The translations under genes and the position numbers were made by a program. From Tabrizicola piscis (GTDB lineage Bacteria > Pseudomonadota > Alphaproteobacteria > Rhodobacterales > Rhodobacteraceae): DNA of 64,000 nt. This document shows positions 42,379 to 50,652 of this stretch, in pieces. The notes below the pieces were generated by a model that searched no databases, was not told the origin of the DNA, and was given only the letters and a program-made list of their open reading frames with translations. The stretch is from assembly GCF_003940805.1 (NCBI RefSeq), contig NZ_CP034328.1, positions 3,162,001 to 3,226,000 on the forward strand, written 5' to 3'. The first letter of the stretch is position 1, and the number at the start of each line of letters is the position of its first letter.

Positions 42379-43038
42379 ATGACAACCATGTTCGACCCGA
42401 TTGACGCCTATTGCGAGCGCGTGACTGCCGCCTACTGGGCCGAGCCAGTGAATGCGGCGACCAATCTGGCCTTTCTGCTGGCGGCTCTGGTGATGTGGCG
42501 CAGGACCGAGGGGTTGCCCCTGGCGCGGCTGCTGTGCGGGGTGCTGGGGGCGATCGGGGTGGGGTCTTATCTGTTTCACACCCATGCCAACGGGGTGACG
42601 GCAGCGCTGGACGTGGGGCCGATTCTTGGCTTCATCCTGATCTACATCTTTGCGGCCACGCGGGATTTCCTTGGGCTGCGCGGCTGGTGGCCATGGGCGG
42701 CGGTGATCGCCTTTCTGCCCTATGCCGCCCTGACCGCCCCGGTCTTTGCCATGGCCCTGCCTTTGGGATCATCGGCGGGCTATGCGCCGATTCCGGTGCT
42801 GATCCTTGGCTATGCGGCCCTGCTTTGGCGCACTGCACCTGAAACCGCACGGGGGATGGCGCTGGGCGCGGTGATCCTGACCGTCAGCCTGACCTTTCGT
42901 ACGCTGGATGCTCCACTTTGCGCCACGTTGCCCTTTGGCACGCATTTCCTGTGGCATATCCTGAATGGCCTGATGTTGGGCTGGATGATCGAGGTCTATC
43001 GCCGCCACATGCTTGCGAAGGGGTCTGCACGCGGCTAA
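42379..43038 (+). CDS. Alkaline ceramidase family membrane protein
   Basis: 219-residue protein with about seven membrane helices of the alkaline ceramidase (CREST) superfamily. Evidence: the polar start DPIDAYCERV, NAATNLAFLLAA, SYLFHTHAN (conserved Ser and first zinc His) and the C-terminal THFLWHILNGL with two His, forming the metal site. In eukaryotes these enzymes hydrolyse ceramides; in Rhodobacterales members the substrate is unproven and may be another N-acyl lipid. GAC-rich leader. The gene is followed by gatC after 26 bp. Confidence 0.88.
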   Translation: MTTMFDPIDAYCERVTAAYWAEPVNAATNLAFLLAALVMWRRTEGLPLARLLCGVLGAIGVGSYLFHTHANGVTAALDVGPILGFILIYIFAATRDFLGLRGWWPWAAVIAFLPYAALTAPVFAMALPLGSSAGYAPIPVLILGYAALLWRTAPETARGMALGAVILTVSLTFRTLDAPLCATLPFGTHFLWHILNGLMLGWMIEVYRRHMLAKGSARG

Positions 43039-43064
43039 ACGAAGCCAAAGATCTGGAGGGCCCC

Positions 43065-43352
43065 ATGGCCATTGACATCGACACCGCGCGCAAGGTGGCA
43101 AAGCTGGCGCGCATCCGGGTGGAAGAGGGCGACTTGCCCGCGCTTGCGGACAAGCTGTCCGGCATCCTTGGATTCATGGAACAGCTGAACGAGGTGGATG
43201 TGACCGGGGTGGAACCGATGACATCCGTCACGCCGATGCGGCTGAAGCGGCGGGAGGATGTGGTGACGGATGGCGATATTCAGGCGCAGGTCCTGAAGAA
43301 CGCGCCCGATGCGCGGGAAGGCTTCTTTGCTGTGCCGAAGGTGGTGGAATGA
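43065..43352 (+). CDS. gatC: Aspartyl/glutamyl-tRNA amidotransferase subunit C
   Basis: 95-residue GatC, the small helical subunit that stabilises GatA. It has the family pattern [42 protein letters not shown] and a C-terminal [17 protein letters not shown]. The ATG at 43065 has GGAGGG eight bases upstream. It overlaps gatA by four bases (ATGA). GatB, needed for the full GatCAB complex that makes Asn-tRNA or Gln-tRNA, is not in the window. Confidence 0.96.
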   Translation: MAIDIDTARKVAKLARIRVEEGDLPALADKLSGILGFMEQLNEVDVTGVEPMTSVTPMRLKRREDVVTDGDIQAQVLKNAPDAREGFFAVPKVVE

Positions 43353-44833
43353 CCGCGAATTCATGGACCATCGCCGCCGCACGGGATGCCCTGCGCAAGG
43401 GCGAGATTTCGGCCGTTGACCTGACCATGTCCTGCCTGACGGCGATTGACGCGGGCGATGGGCTGAACGCCTTTGTCCACAAGACTCCCGAACTGGCGCT
43501 GGAACAGGCGCGGGCGGCGGATCTGCGGCTGAAGGCCGGGGATGCCCCGGCGATGTGCGGCATTCCGCTTGGGATCAAGGACCTGTTCTGCACCAAGGGG
43601 GTGCCGTCGCAGGCCGCGTCGAACATCCTGAAAGGGTTCAAGCCGGAATACGAATCCACCGTCACGGCAAAGCTGTTTGACGCGGGCGCTGTCATGCTGG
43701 GCAAGCTGAACATGGACGAATTCGCCATGGGGTCCAGCAACGAAACCTCATGCTACGGCAATGCGGTGAACCCGTGGCAGCGCAAGGGGTCGAACGTGCA
43801 GCTGACTCCGGGCGGATCGTCTGGCGGGTCGGCGGCGGCAGTCGCGGCGGACCTGTGCCTTGGGGCGACTGGTACCGATACCGGCGGGTCGATCCGCCAA
43901 CCTGCGGCATTCACCGGGATTGTCGGGATCAAGCCGACCTATGGCCGGGTGTCGCGCTGGGGGATCGTGGCTTTCGCCTCATCCCTCGATCAGGCGGGGC
44001 CGATGACCAAATCGGTGCGCGATGCGGCGATCATGCTGGGCGCGATGTGCGGGCATGATCCGAAGGATTCCACCAGCGCTGACCTCGCCGTGCCGGATTT
44101 TGAGGCCGCGCTGACCGGCGATGTCCGGGGCAAGGTGATCGGCATCCCGCGGGAATACCGGATGGACGGCATGCCTGCCGAGATTGAGGCGCTGTGGCAG
44201 ACCGGGATCGAGATGATGCGCGACGCAGGCGCGGTTGTGCGCGACATCAGCCTGCCACATACGAAATACGCCTTGCCCGCCTATTATGTGATCGCCCCGG
44301 CCGAGGCGTCATCGAACCTCGCCCGCTATGACGGGGTGCGCTATGGCCACCGCGCCAAGCTGACGGCGGGTGATGGCATCACCGAGATGTACGAAAAGAC
44401 CCGGGCCGAGGGGTTCGGGCCGGAAGTGCAGCGCCGGATCATGGTTGGCACTTATGTGCTGAGCGCGGGGTTCTACGACGCCTATTACAACCGCGCGCGC
44501 AAGGTCCGCGCGCTGATCAAACGCGACTTTGAAGCGGTGTTCGCTGATGGGGTGGATGCGATCCTGACGCCTGCCACGCCAAGCGCTGCCTTCGGTCTGG
44601 GCGAGATGTCGGATGCCGACCCGATCCAGATGTATCTGAACGACGTCTTTACCGTGACCGTGAACCTTGCGGGCCTGCCCGGGATTGCGGTTCCGGTGGG
44701 GCTTGACCAGCAAGGTCTGCCGCTGGGCCTGCAGCTGATCGGCAGGCCGTGGGATGAGGCAGGGTTGCTCAATCACGCGCATGTTTTGGAGAGCCGTGCA
44801 GGCTTTGTGGCCAAAGCGGAAAAATGGTGGTAA
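43349..44833 (+). CDS. gatA: Aspartyl/glutamyl-tRNA amidotransferase subunit A
   Basis: 494-residue amidase-signature protein that releases ammonia from Gln for transamidation of Asp-tRNA(Asn) or Glu-tRNA(Gln). The Ser-cisSer-Lys triad lies in [14 protein letters not shown] (Lys) and [18 protein letters not shown] (Ser), with [14 protein letters not shown] (nucleophile Ser). Length and order are normal. The ATG overlaps the gatC stop. The upstream start is not in doubt since [21 protein letters not shown] is family-typical. Confidence 0.97.
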   Translation: MTANSWTIAAARDALRKGEISAVDLTMSCLTAIDAGDGLNAFVHKTPELALEQARAADLRLKAGDAPAMCGIPLGIKDLFCTKGVPSQAASNILKGFKPEYESTVTAKLFDAGAVMLGKLNMDEFAMGSSNETSCYGNAVNPWQRKGSNVQLTPGGSSGGSAAAVAADLCLGATGTDTGGSIRQPAAFTGIVGIKPTYGRVSRWGIVAFASSLDQAGPMTKSVRDAAIMLGAMCGHDPKDSTSADLAVPDFEAALTGDVRGKVIGIPREYRMDGMPAEIEALWQTGIEMMRDAGAVVRDISLPHTKYALPAYYVIAPAEASSNLARYDGVRYGHRAKLTAGDGITEMYEKTRAEGFGPEVQRRIMVGTYVLSAGFYDAYYNRARKVRALIKRDFEAVFADGVDAILTPATPSAAFGLGEMSDADPIQMYLNDVFTVTVNLAGLPGIAVPVGLDQQGLPLGLQLIGRPWDEAGLLNHAHVLESRAGFVAKAEKWW

Positions 44834-44864
44834 TGGGCCTCAAAACAACCCTGTTGAGGCAGTA

Positions 44865-45614
44865 ATGACCCGTTTTCCCCTTGGTCCCGCCACCGGTGCC
44901 GTGCTTGCTGCACTGACGCTGGCTGCCTGCACGCCGACGACGACCGCCACGACGGGGGGAGGGGTCGGCTTTCAGGACTATGGCAGCTATATCCGGGGCG
45001 CGCAGCCAGCCCCCGGGGTGGCGACGGGACCGGTTGTCATCCAGCCGCCGTCGGGGTCGTTTGACCCGGCCGCCGCTGCCGCCGCGATCGACCGTGCCGA
45101 TGGCGTAGCGCCGCCGCCCGCGCCCACCGTGGTAGCGCCGCTGCCCCCGGTCGCTGACGGCTCGGCCCGCCCGCGTGGCGGGGCGCCTGCCGGTATCCGC
45201 GAGGAATCGGGTGAGGTGGCGGGCAATGTCGGCATCTCGGACGAGCAGGACTTTGACGCCGTCGCCGCCCGCGAGACGATTGAAAGCGACGCCGAACGCA
45301 TCGCCCGCAACCGCGCGGAATATGTGATCGTCCAGCCGAAAGACCTGCCGCAGCGCCCCGGCGAATCCGGCCCGAACATCGTGGAATTCGCGCTGGCCAC
45401 CAATCACGCGCCGGGCGTGCAACTGTACAAGCGTGGTGGCCTTGGCGTCCGTGACCAGAACTCCGCCTGCGCGAAGTTTGCGTCGCCCGATCTGGCCCAG
45501 CAGGAATTCCTGTCCCGTGGCGGGCCGGAGCGGGACCGGATGGGCGTTGACCCGGATGGTGATGGATTTGCCTGCTCTTGGGATCCGCGCCCGTTCCGCA
45601 CCGCGCTGCAGTGA
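44865..45614 (+). CDS. Lipoprotein with a C-terminal excalibur-type motif
   Basis: 249-residue predicted lipoprotein (signal MTRFPLGPATGAVLAALTLAAC with lipobox LAAC). A long Pro/Ala/Thr-rich linker leads to a C-terminal domain: IVEFALATNHAPGVQLYKRG, SACAKFASPDLAQQEFLSRGG, then MGVDPDGDGFACSWDP, which matches the excalibur calcium-binding motif (DxDxDG then C). Such domains occur in surface-associated proteins and nucleases. The ATG at 44865 is chosen for the signal peptide. Its TGA overlaps the GTG start of the amidase gene, so both are likely coupled in cell-envelope work. Confidence 0.85.
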   Translation: MTRFPLGPATGAVLAALTLAACTPTTTATTGGGVGFQDYGSYIRGAQPAPGVATGPVVIQPPSGSFDPAAAAAAIDRADGVAPPPAPTVVAPLPPVADGSARPRGGAPAGIREESGEVAGNVGISDEQDFDAVAARETIESDAERIARNRAEYVIVQPKDLPQRPGESGPNIVEFALATNHAPGVQLYKRGGLGVRDQNSACAKFASPDLAQQEFLSRGGPERDRMGVDPDGDGFACSWDPRPFRTALQ

Positions 45615-46309
45615 CGCTGACCCACCCGTCGCCCAACTTTGGCGACCGGCGTGACGGGCTTCAGCCCACGCTTGTGGTGATCCATTATACCGCCATGGCC
45701 AGCTGTGCCGAGGCGCTGGAGCGGCTGTGTGATCCGCTTGCGGAGGTGTCGGCGCATTACCTGATCGACAGCGATGGCACTGTCCTGTCGCTGGTGGCCG
45801 AACAGGACCGCGCCTGGCATGCCGGGGCGGGGGAATGGGGCGGGCGGGGCGATGTGAATTCCCGATCAATCGGGGTGGAGCTGGCCAATCGGGGGGACGC
45901 GCCCTTTGCGGCCCCGCAGATGGCCGCGCTGGAGCAGGTCCTGCAGGGCGTCCTTGAGCGTTGGTCCCTGCCACCGCAGGCGGTGATCGGCCATAGCGAC
46001 ATGGCCCCGGGTCGCAAGGGGGACCCCGGGCCGCGCTTTGACTGGCGGCGTCTTGCGCTGGGTGGCCTGTCGGTCTGGCCCGATCTGGCGCAGTCAGGTG
46101 ATGCGCAGAATGGCGATGCGCAGCCTGGCGACTTCCGCGCCGATCTGATGGCCTTCGGCTACCCCGATCTGCCGGTGGAGGTGCTGTTGCCCGCCTTTCG
46201 CCTGCGCTTTCGCCCCTGGGCCATTGGACCGCTGGATGAGACTGACCGCGCCCTTGCCGCCGACCTTGCCCGCCGCTTTCCGATTGACGCGGGGGGCGCG
46301 CAGGCATAA
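45611..46309 (+). CDS. N-acetylmuramoyl-L-alanine amidase (AmpD-like)
   Basis: 232-residue Amidase_2 family zinc enzyme: VIHYTAM with the first zinc His (about residue 29), AHYLIDSDGTV, RAWHAGAGEW, VNSRSIGVELAN, and GHSDMAPGRKGDPGPRFDWRRL with the second His and Asp/Glu region. It cleaves the amide between muramic acid and the peptide stem in wall turnover or recycling. It starts with GTG at 45611, overlapping the previous stop, and has no signal peptide, so it is probably the cytoplasmic recycling type. The 3' end carries the rnpB promoter. Confidence 0.92.
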   Translation: MTLTHPSPNFGDRRDGLQPTLVVIHYTAMASCAEALERLCDPLAEVSAHYLIDSDGTVLSLVAEQDRAWHAGAGEWGGRGDVNSRSIGVELANRGDAPFAAPQMAALEQVLQGVLERWSLPPQAVIGHSDMAPGRKGDPGPRFDWRRLALGGLSVWPDLAQSGDAQNGDAQPGDFRADLMAFGYPDLPVEVLLPAFRLRFRPWAIGPLDETDRALAADLARRFPIDAGGAQA

Positions 46310-46312
46310 CCC
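46284..46312 (+). promoter_or_regulatory. Probable rnpB promoter inside the amidase gene end
   Basis: TTGACG (46284-46289), 17 bases, TAACCC (46307-46312). The -35 is strong and the -10 weak, but the spacing puts the start point at about 46319, where the mature RNase P RNA begins. Confidence 0.5.
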
Positions 46313-46318
46313 AACCAC

Positions 46319-46757
46319 GCGCGGAGGGCTGGATGGCCGCGGCCCGGGACGCAGGTCTGGGGTCGAGGAAAGTCCGGACTCCCGTTGGCAAGGGTGCCGG
46401 GTAATCCCCGGCGGGGGCAACCCCAGGGAAAGCGCCACAGAGAAGAGACTTCCACGCGATGACCGAAGGTTCGCCTTCGCGACCGTGTGGTAAAGGTGAA
46501 ACGGTGGGGTAAAAGCCCACCGCGGGACGGGTAACCGGACCGGCACGGCAAGCCCCACCCGGAGCAATGCCAAATAGGGGCCTCGCGCGGGGGCTGGTCT
46601 CGGCAACGGGATACCGCCCGCAGGGATGCCAACGCCCGAGAGGCCCGGGTTGGCAGCTTGACCGCCGTGGTAACACGGTTGGCAGAGGAATGGTCATCCA
46701 GCCCCGGGCTACGGTCCGGGGTGGACAAAATCCGGCTTACAGGCTCTCCGCGCACAA
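46319..46757 (+). ncRNA. rnpB: RNase P RNA (bacterial type A)
   Basis: Structured RNA with no coding sequence. The ends pair (GCGCGGAG at 46319 with CTCCGCGC at 46746). The conserved regions GAGGAAAGTCCGGACT (P4/CR-I) near 46374, GCGCCACAGAG near 46431 and ACAAAATCCGGCTTAC near 46728 are in order, with the usual P-rich loops between. It is the catalytic RNA that processes the 5' ends of tRNAs. The exact ends are estimated from the stem. Confidence 0.95.
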
Positions 46758-46776
46758 TTCCCTTCGGGCCGATGGC

Positions 46777-46801
46777 CACGAATTTTCTGCGAAAATTCGT
46801 G
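46777..46801 (+). terminator. AT-rich hairpin after rnpB
   Basis: Perfect 11-base arms (CACGAATTTTC and complement) with loop TGC. It lies 20 bases past the rnpB end and probably ends its transcription or a processing intermediate. The core ATTTTCTGCGAAAAT is repeated exactly at 56483-56497 inside mgtE. Confidence 0.6.
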
Positions 46802-46859
46802 CGGCTGTCCGGTTGGGCACTGTCGCGGCGGATTTACCGGGTCCGGGCCGGTTTGGCTG

Positions 46860-46887
46860 TTGACTCTGCCGGGCACGCGGATAAAAG
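46860..46887 (+). promoter_or_regulatory. Probable promoter of rpmG
   Basis: TTGACT (46860-46865), 16 bases, TAAAAG (46882-46887), with the rpmG start 59 bases on. A good sigma-70-type promoter. Confidence 0.6.
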
Positions 46888-46945
46888 GCGGGCTTCAAGG
46901 ATTTCACCGGGAACCTTCAGGTTTCCCGATGCAGGAGAAACGACC

Positions 46946-47113
46946 ATGGCGAAGCCGGCCACAATCAAGATCCGCCTGAACTCCACCGCGGGGACTGGCC
47001 ACTTCTACGTGACCAAGAAGAACGCGCGTACGATGACCGAAAAGATGGTTGTCAAGAAGTACGACCCCGTCAAGCGGGAGCATGTGGAATACAAGGAAGG
47101 CAAGATCAAGTAA
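46946..47113 (+). CDS. rpmG: 50S ribosomal protein L33
   Basis: 55-residue L33: [20 protein letters not shown], then the family motif [21 protein letters not shown] and the end EYKEGKIK. The Cys-containing zinc form is absent, so this is the Cys-free paralogue type. The ATG at 46946 has GCAGGAGAA at good spacing. It has its own promoter and an intrinsic terminator 25 bases after the stop. Confidence 0.97.
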   Translation: MAKPATIKIRLNSTAGTGHFYVTKKNARTMTEKMVVKKYDPVKREHVEYKEGKIK

Positions 47114-47137
47114 GCTGCTTGATCCTTGCGCTGAGCG

Positions 47138-47164
47138 GGCCGCACCTTCGGGCGCGGCCTTTTT
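47138..47164 (+). terminator. Intrinsic terminator of rpmG
   Basis: Arms GGCCGC (47138-47143) and GCGGCC (47154-47159), then a run of five T. A standard rho-independent terminator on the plus strand. Confidence 0.8.
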
Positions 47165-47205
47165 CATTGGCGCGACCTGTCCGCTTGCCGTGCGGCAGAA
47201 ATGAA

Positions 47206-47231
47206 AAGGGCCGGTCCAAGGACCGGCCCTT
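47206..47231 (-). terminator. Intrinsic terminator of the YccA-family gene
   Basis: Perfect 12-base arms (AAGGGCCGGTCC and its complement) around two bases. In the minus direction it is followed by TTTTCATTT, so it ends transcription of the gene starting at 47989. Confidence 0.8.
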
Positions 47232-47251
47232 CTGACGTTCTGGTGACTGCG

Positions 47252-47989
47252 TTATTCGCGGTTGCCCATGAATTGCAGCAGGAACATGAACATGTTGATG
47301 AAGTCGAGGTAGAGGTTCAGCGCCCCCATGATGGCCGACTTCGCCAGCCATTCCTGATCCATCGCCTGTGCGTGGGCGATATAGTCGGTCTTGATCTTCT
47401 GCGTGTCGTAAGCGGTCAGACCAGCGAAGATGAGCAGGCCGATGACCGAGATCGCGAAGGCCAGCGCCGACGAGGCGAGGAAGATGTTCACCACCATCGC
47501 GACGATCAGGCCGATCAGGCCCATCATCAGGAAGGTGCCCATACCGCTGAGGTCACGCTTGGTGACGTAGCCGTACAGCGACAGGCCCGCGAAGGCGATC
47601 GAGGTGATCAGGAACGTCTGCGCGATCGAGGTGTTGGTGAAGGCAAGGAAGATCCACGACAGCGACAGACCCATCACCGCGGCGAAGGTGTAGAAGAACA
47701 GCTGCGCGGCGGCGGCCGACAGCCGGTTGATCAGGGCGCCGAACGCGAACACCATGGCCAGAGGGGCGAACATCACCACCCAGCCAAGGATCGTCATGGC
47801 GCCAGTCGCCGGATCGCGCAGGAGGCTGATCAGCCCCTCGCTCGTGCCGACCGACCATGCCACGCCTGCCGTGACCAGCATAGCCACGGACATAAGCCCG
47901 TAGACCTTGTTCATATGGGCGCGAAGCCCTTCGTCGATCTGCGCGCGGGCACCAACGCCTACGCTGCGGATCGTTTCATATTGAGCCAT
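47252..47989 (-). CDS. Bax inhibitor-1/YccA family membrane protein
   Basis: 245-residue protein with seven membrane helices. After a polar start MAQYETIRSVGVGARAQIDE comes the helix LMSVAMLVTAGVAWSVG, then the rest of the BI-1 pattern including GALNLYLDFINMF near the end. E. coli YccA modulates FtsH proteolysis, and BI-1 relatives carry a calcium leak. The ATG at 47989 has GGAGG seven bases upstream. It is monocistronic, with its own terminator. The leader contains a short GTTG/CAAC hairpin near 48003. Confidence 0.93.
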   Translation of the reverse strand: MAQYETIRSVGVGARAQIDEGLRAHMNKVYGLMSVAMLVTAGVAWSVGTSEGLISLLRDPATGAMTILGWVVMFAPLAMVFAFGALINRLSAAAAQLFFYTFAAVMGLSLSWIFLAFTNTSIAQTFLITSIAFAGLSLYGYVTKRDLSGMGTFLMMGLIGLIVAMVVNIFLASSALAFAISVIGLLIFAGLTAYDTQKIKTDYIAHAQAMDQEWLAKSAIMGALNLYLDFINMFMFLLQFMGNRE

Positions 47990-48121
47990 TGAAGCCTCCG
48001 ATGTTGTCCCTAAGGGCAACGCCGGGGGAACCGGCGCGACCTCGTGCGGTGAATATCGGCATTGCTTCCCATCATTTCAAGCATCTTGGCTGGAAATCCC
48101 GCAGGAAAGGTCGTGCTTTGG

Positions 48122-48337
48122 TCACTGCTTCCAGTGCGACGGAACGTCCCATGCCGGGCGGTTTGCCTCGGCCTCGGCTTCGGCGCGGGTCAGGCCGATG
48201 TCCTGCAGCAGATGGTCGTCCAGCCGGGCCAGCCGCCCACGCGATCTGGCGATGGCAGAGAGGCGCAGGAGGCCCGCGATCAGGCCGGTCAGGCTGCGAC
48301 GGTGGGGATGGCTTGTGCGAACGGCGCGGGTGGTCAT
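48122..48337 (-). CDS. DUF1127 small protein
   Basis: 71-residue basic protein; DUF1127 is the C-terminal part LARLDDHLLQDIGLTRAEAEAEA, preceded by an Arg-rich helix. Members have been tied to RNA turnover, phosphate or stress phenotypes in alphaproteobacteria (for example CcaF1, which binds CcsR sRNAs in Rhodobacter). It has AAGGAGAC upstream of the ATG and is divergent from a LysR regulator, which is a common arrangement in this group. Confidence 0.9.
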   Translation of the reverse strand: MTTRAVRTSHPHRRSLTGLIAGLLRLSAIARSRGRLARLDDHLLQDIGLTRAEAEAEANRPAWDVPSHWKQ

Positions 48338-48461
48338 GGCGGTCTCCTTTCATCGGGTTTTGTGATGGCGCATCTGGCGGCATCACCATGCTTGAACCAT
48401 CGCTGAAACCGGTGCATGATGGAAACGAATGATTGTGACGCTTGTCATCAAGGATTGTGAT

Positions 48462-49313
48462 ATGCCCCGGAACCTGGACCTGACTGCGCTGCGTTCCTTT
48501 GTCACTGTGGCCGATGTCGGCGGGGTGACCCGGGCGGCTGGCTATCTGAACCTGACGCAATCGGCGGTGTCGATGCAGATCAAGCGGCTGGAAGAGTCGC
48601 TGGGGATGCAGTTGTTCCTGCGTGCCGCGCGGAAACTGGCGCTTTCGCCGGAGGGCGAACAGCTGTTGTCCTATGGGCGCCGGATGCTGGCCCTGAACGA
48701 TGAGGCGCTGTCGCGGTTCACCACCACCGCCTGCGAGGGGGAGATCCGCCTTGGCGTGCCGCATGACGTGGTCTACCCGGCGATCCCCGGGATCCTGAAG
48801 CGGATGGCCGCGGCCTATCCCTGCCTGCGGATCAATCTTGTGTCGTCCTTTACCATCCTGATGAAGGAAGATTTCGCGCGTGGGGAATTCGACGTGGTCC
48901 TGACCACGGAGGAAGTCCCAGATCCGGGGGCCGAGGTGCTGGGCGCGCGGCCGCTGGTCTGGGTGGGTGCGCCCGACGGCAATGCCTGGCAGCGCCGCCC
49001 GCTGCGGCTGGGGTTCAAGGACACCTGCATCTTCCGGCCCCGGGCGCAGGCGGCGCTGGATGCGGCGGATATCCCGTGGCAACTGGCGACGGGGGGCGAA
49101 AGCGAACAGGCGGTGGAGGCGACGGTGGCCGCCGACCTTGCGGTGACCGCGCGGATGGCGGGCAGCATCCCTGACGGGACCGCCGTCATCGCTGCAGACA
49201 ACCAGCTTCCGCCCTTGGGCGAGATGAAGCTGGCGCTGTACCGGGCCGATCGCCGCCGGGATGAGGCGGTGGAGATGCTGATGGCCGAGTTGCGCTGCGC
49301 CTACTGCTGCTGA
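48462..49313 (+). CDS. LysR-family transcriptional regulator
   Basis: 283-residue LysR protein. The N-terminal winged HTH runs LDLTALRSFVTVADVGGVTRAAG and LNLTQSAVSMQIKRLEESLG, followed by a periplasmic-binding-like effector domain (EIRLGVPHDVVYPAIPGIL, then FEVVLTTEE-like FDVVLTTEEVP). I place the start at 48462 because AAGGA lies seven bases before it; an in-frame ATG at 48429 is possible. A TGAC-N4-GTCA dyad at 48436-48447 lies in its leader and could be its own operator. It shares the control region with DUF1127 and overlaps the downstream quinone oxidoreductase by 13 bp tail to tail. Confidence 0.9.
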   Translation: MPRNLDLTALRSFVTVADVGGVTRAAGYLNLTQSAVSMQIKRLEESLGMQLFLRAARKLALSPEGEQLLSYGRRMLALNDEALSRFTTTACEGEIRLGVPHDVVYPAIPGILKRMAAAYPCLRINLVSSFTILMKEDFARGEFDVVLTTEEVPDPGAEVLGARPLVWVGAPDGNAWQRRPLRLGFKDTCIFRPRAQAALDAADIPWQLATGGESEQAVEATVAADLAVTARMAGSIPDGTAVIAADNQLPPLGEMKLALYRADRRRDEAVEMLMAELRCAYCC

Positions 49314-50272
49314 TCGACCCGGATCACCACCTTGCCGGTGGCGCGGCGCGTGCGCAAAAGGTCCAACCCGTCGGGGAAGGCGTCGAAGGGCAGGACCTCA
49401 CCGACATGCGGATGCAGGGTGCCTTCGGCCTGCCAGCGCAGAAGCTCGGCCATGCTGGAGGCCACGGCCTGCGGGGCGTGGTCCTGATAGCCACCATACC
49501 AGAAGCCGGACACGGTGAGGTTCTTGACCAAGAGCAGGTTGGCCGGCACCTGCGGCACCTGGCCCGAGGCAAAGCCGATGGCCAGCAGGCGACCATCTGG
49601 CTTGCAGGCGCGCAGGCAGTCGTCAAAGGCCGGGCCGCCCACTGCGTCAAAGACCACATCGACGCCGCCAAGGGCGCGCAGGGTGTCCTTCAGCCCCGGC
49701 GCGTCGCTGTCTATCAGCTGGTCCGCCCCGGCGGCCTTGGCCACCGCAAGCCGGTCTGCCCCACGGGCCGAGGCGATTACCCGTGCGCCCAGCCGTTTGC
49801 CGATCTCGACCGCAGTCAGCCCGACGCCGCCTGCGGCCCCGGTGACGAAGAGAGTCTCACCGGGCTGCAGCCGCGCCTTCGCTGTCAGCGCCAGATGCGC
49901 CGTCCCATAGGCGATGGGAAACCCGGCCGCTTCGTCAAAGCCCAGTGTATCGGGCAAGGGTGACAGTCGGTCGACGGCAATGGACAGTTTTTCCGCCAGT
50001 GCGCCGGTGCCGCAGATGCCAAGGACGCGGGTGCCGGGGGGTGGGCCTTCGGTATACGGGCCCAACTGCTCGACTATTCCGGAAAACTCCATCCCCGGGA
50101 TGAAGGGCAAAGCGGGCCGCACCTGATAGCTGCCTGCAAGCATCAGAAGATCAGCGAAGTTGAGGCCCACTGAAACCACACGGACAAGTGCCTCACCCTG
50201 GGCTGGCAGTGGGTCTGCACAGTCCTGCAACCTGGGCGCGCTACCCAGTGTTTCGATCATCCAGGCCCGCAT
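49301..50272 (-). CDS. NADPH:quinone oxidoreductase-like MDR protein
   Basis: 323-residue zinc-free medium-chain dehydrogenase of the quinone-oxidoreductase (QOR/ζ-crystallin) type. It has VGLNFADLLMLAGSYQV, PFIPGMEFSGIVEQLG, the nucleotide motif FVTGAAGGVGLTAVEIGKRLGARVIASA, and a late RTRRATGKVVIRVDQ. It reduces quinones or enones with NADPH. It is convergent with the LysR gene and ends 13 bases inside it; a link to that regulator is possible. The start is in an AT-rich region. Confidence 0.9.
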   Translation of the reverse strand: MRAWMIETLGSAPRLQDCADPLPAQGEALVRVVSVGLNFADLLMLAGSYQVRPALPFIPGMEFSGIVEQLGPYTEGPPPGTRVLGICGTGALAEKLSIAVDRLSPLPDTLGFDEAAGFPIAYGTAHLALTAKARLQPGETLFVTGAAGGVGLTAVEIGKRLGARVIASARGADRLAVAKAAGADQLIDSDAPGLKDTLRALGGVDVVFDAVGGPAFDDCLRACKPDGRLLAIGFASGQVPQVPANLLLVKNLTVSGFWYGGYQDHAPQAVASSMAELLRWQAEGTLHPHVGEVLPFDAFPDGLDLLRTRRATGKVVIRVDQQQ

Positions 50273-50652
50273 GATTTATCCCTTCTTGCCGTGCTGCCTT
50301 GGGCTTGCAGCCTTCGCGATTGCCTATATGATTTTCTTCATGGTGCACAGTATTCGGGATTCTGGTGGACTGTATCTTCGCAAAATGCGAAAAACTTGAG
50401 CCATATTTTGCAAAATGCTTCTCAAAATGGCAATCATCCATAGGGCGAGCAGTAGGACTCTTAGGCGCGTAAAGGGTGTCAGTGAGAACAACCTCTCCGT
50501 GTTTTCAACATTTGTATAATTCCCCCTATCCAAAAGGACAGGTTTTCGGGCGTCGAAGGTTTTTTTGCGATGAGCTGTCTGTTCAGGCCGATTTGGCACG
50601 AAACTTGCTTAGGTATGAGCAAGGGGACCGACGACTGTAATTGGAGTAGAGT
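50273..50652. promoter_or_regulatory. AT-rich intergenic region upstream of the XRE gene
   Basis: This 380-bp region is clearly richer in A and T than its flanks. It holds two identical GCAAAATGC sequences 30 bp apart (50380-50388 and 50410-50418), a TTCGCA/TGCGAA dyad around the first, a perfect TATAAT (50515-50520, no -35 partner) and the sigma-54 promoter. It carries the upstream control region of the XRE gene, and probably the promoter of the quinone oxidoreductase on the other strand. No convincing ORF is present. Confidence 0.6.
50593..50610 (+). promoter_or_regulatory. Sigma-54 (RpoN) promoter
   Basis: TTGGCACG (50593-50600), four bases, TTGCTT (50605-50610). GG and GC are ten bases apart as required, and the match to the TGGCACG-N4-TTGC consensus is complete. 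The XRE start lies 43 bp after it. Confidence 0.75.

Noticed and set aside
44769..46697. A 642-codon open frame on the minus strand across the end of gatA, the excalibur lipoprotein, the amidase and rnpB
   Set aside because: It is antisense to four confirmed genes including the RNase P RNA, has Pro/Arg-rich composition typical of GC-rich shadow frames, and matches no family.
50324..50599. A 91-codon minus-strand frame with one hydrophobic segment in the XRE upstream region
   Set aside because: It starts inside the sigma-54 promoter, has no ribosome site and resembles no protein I know.
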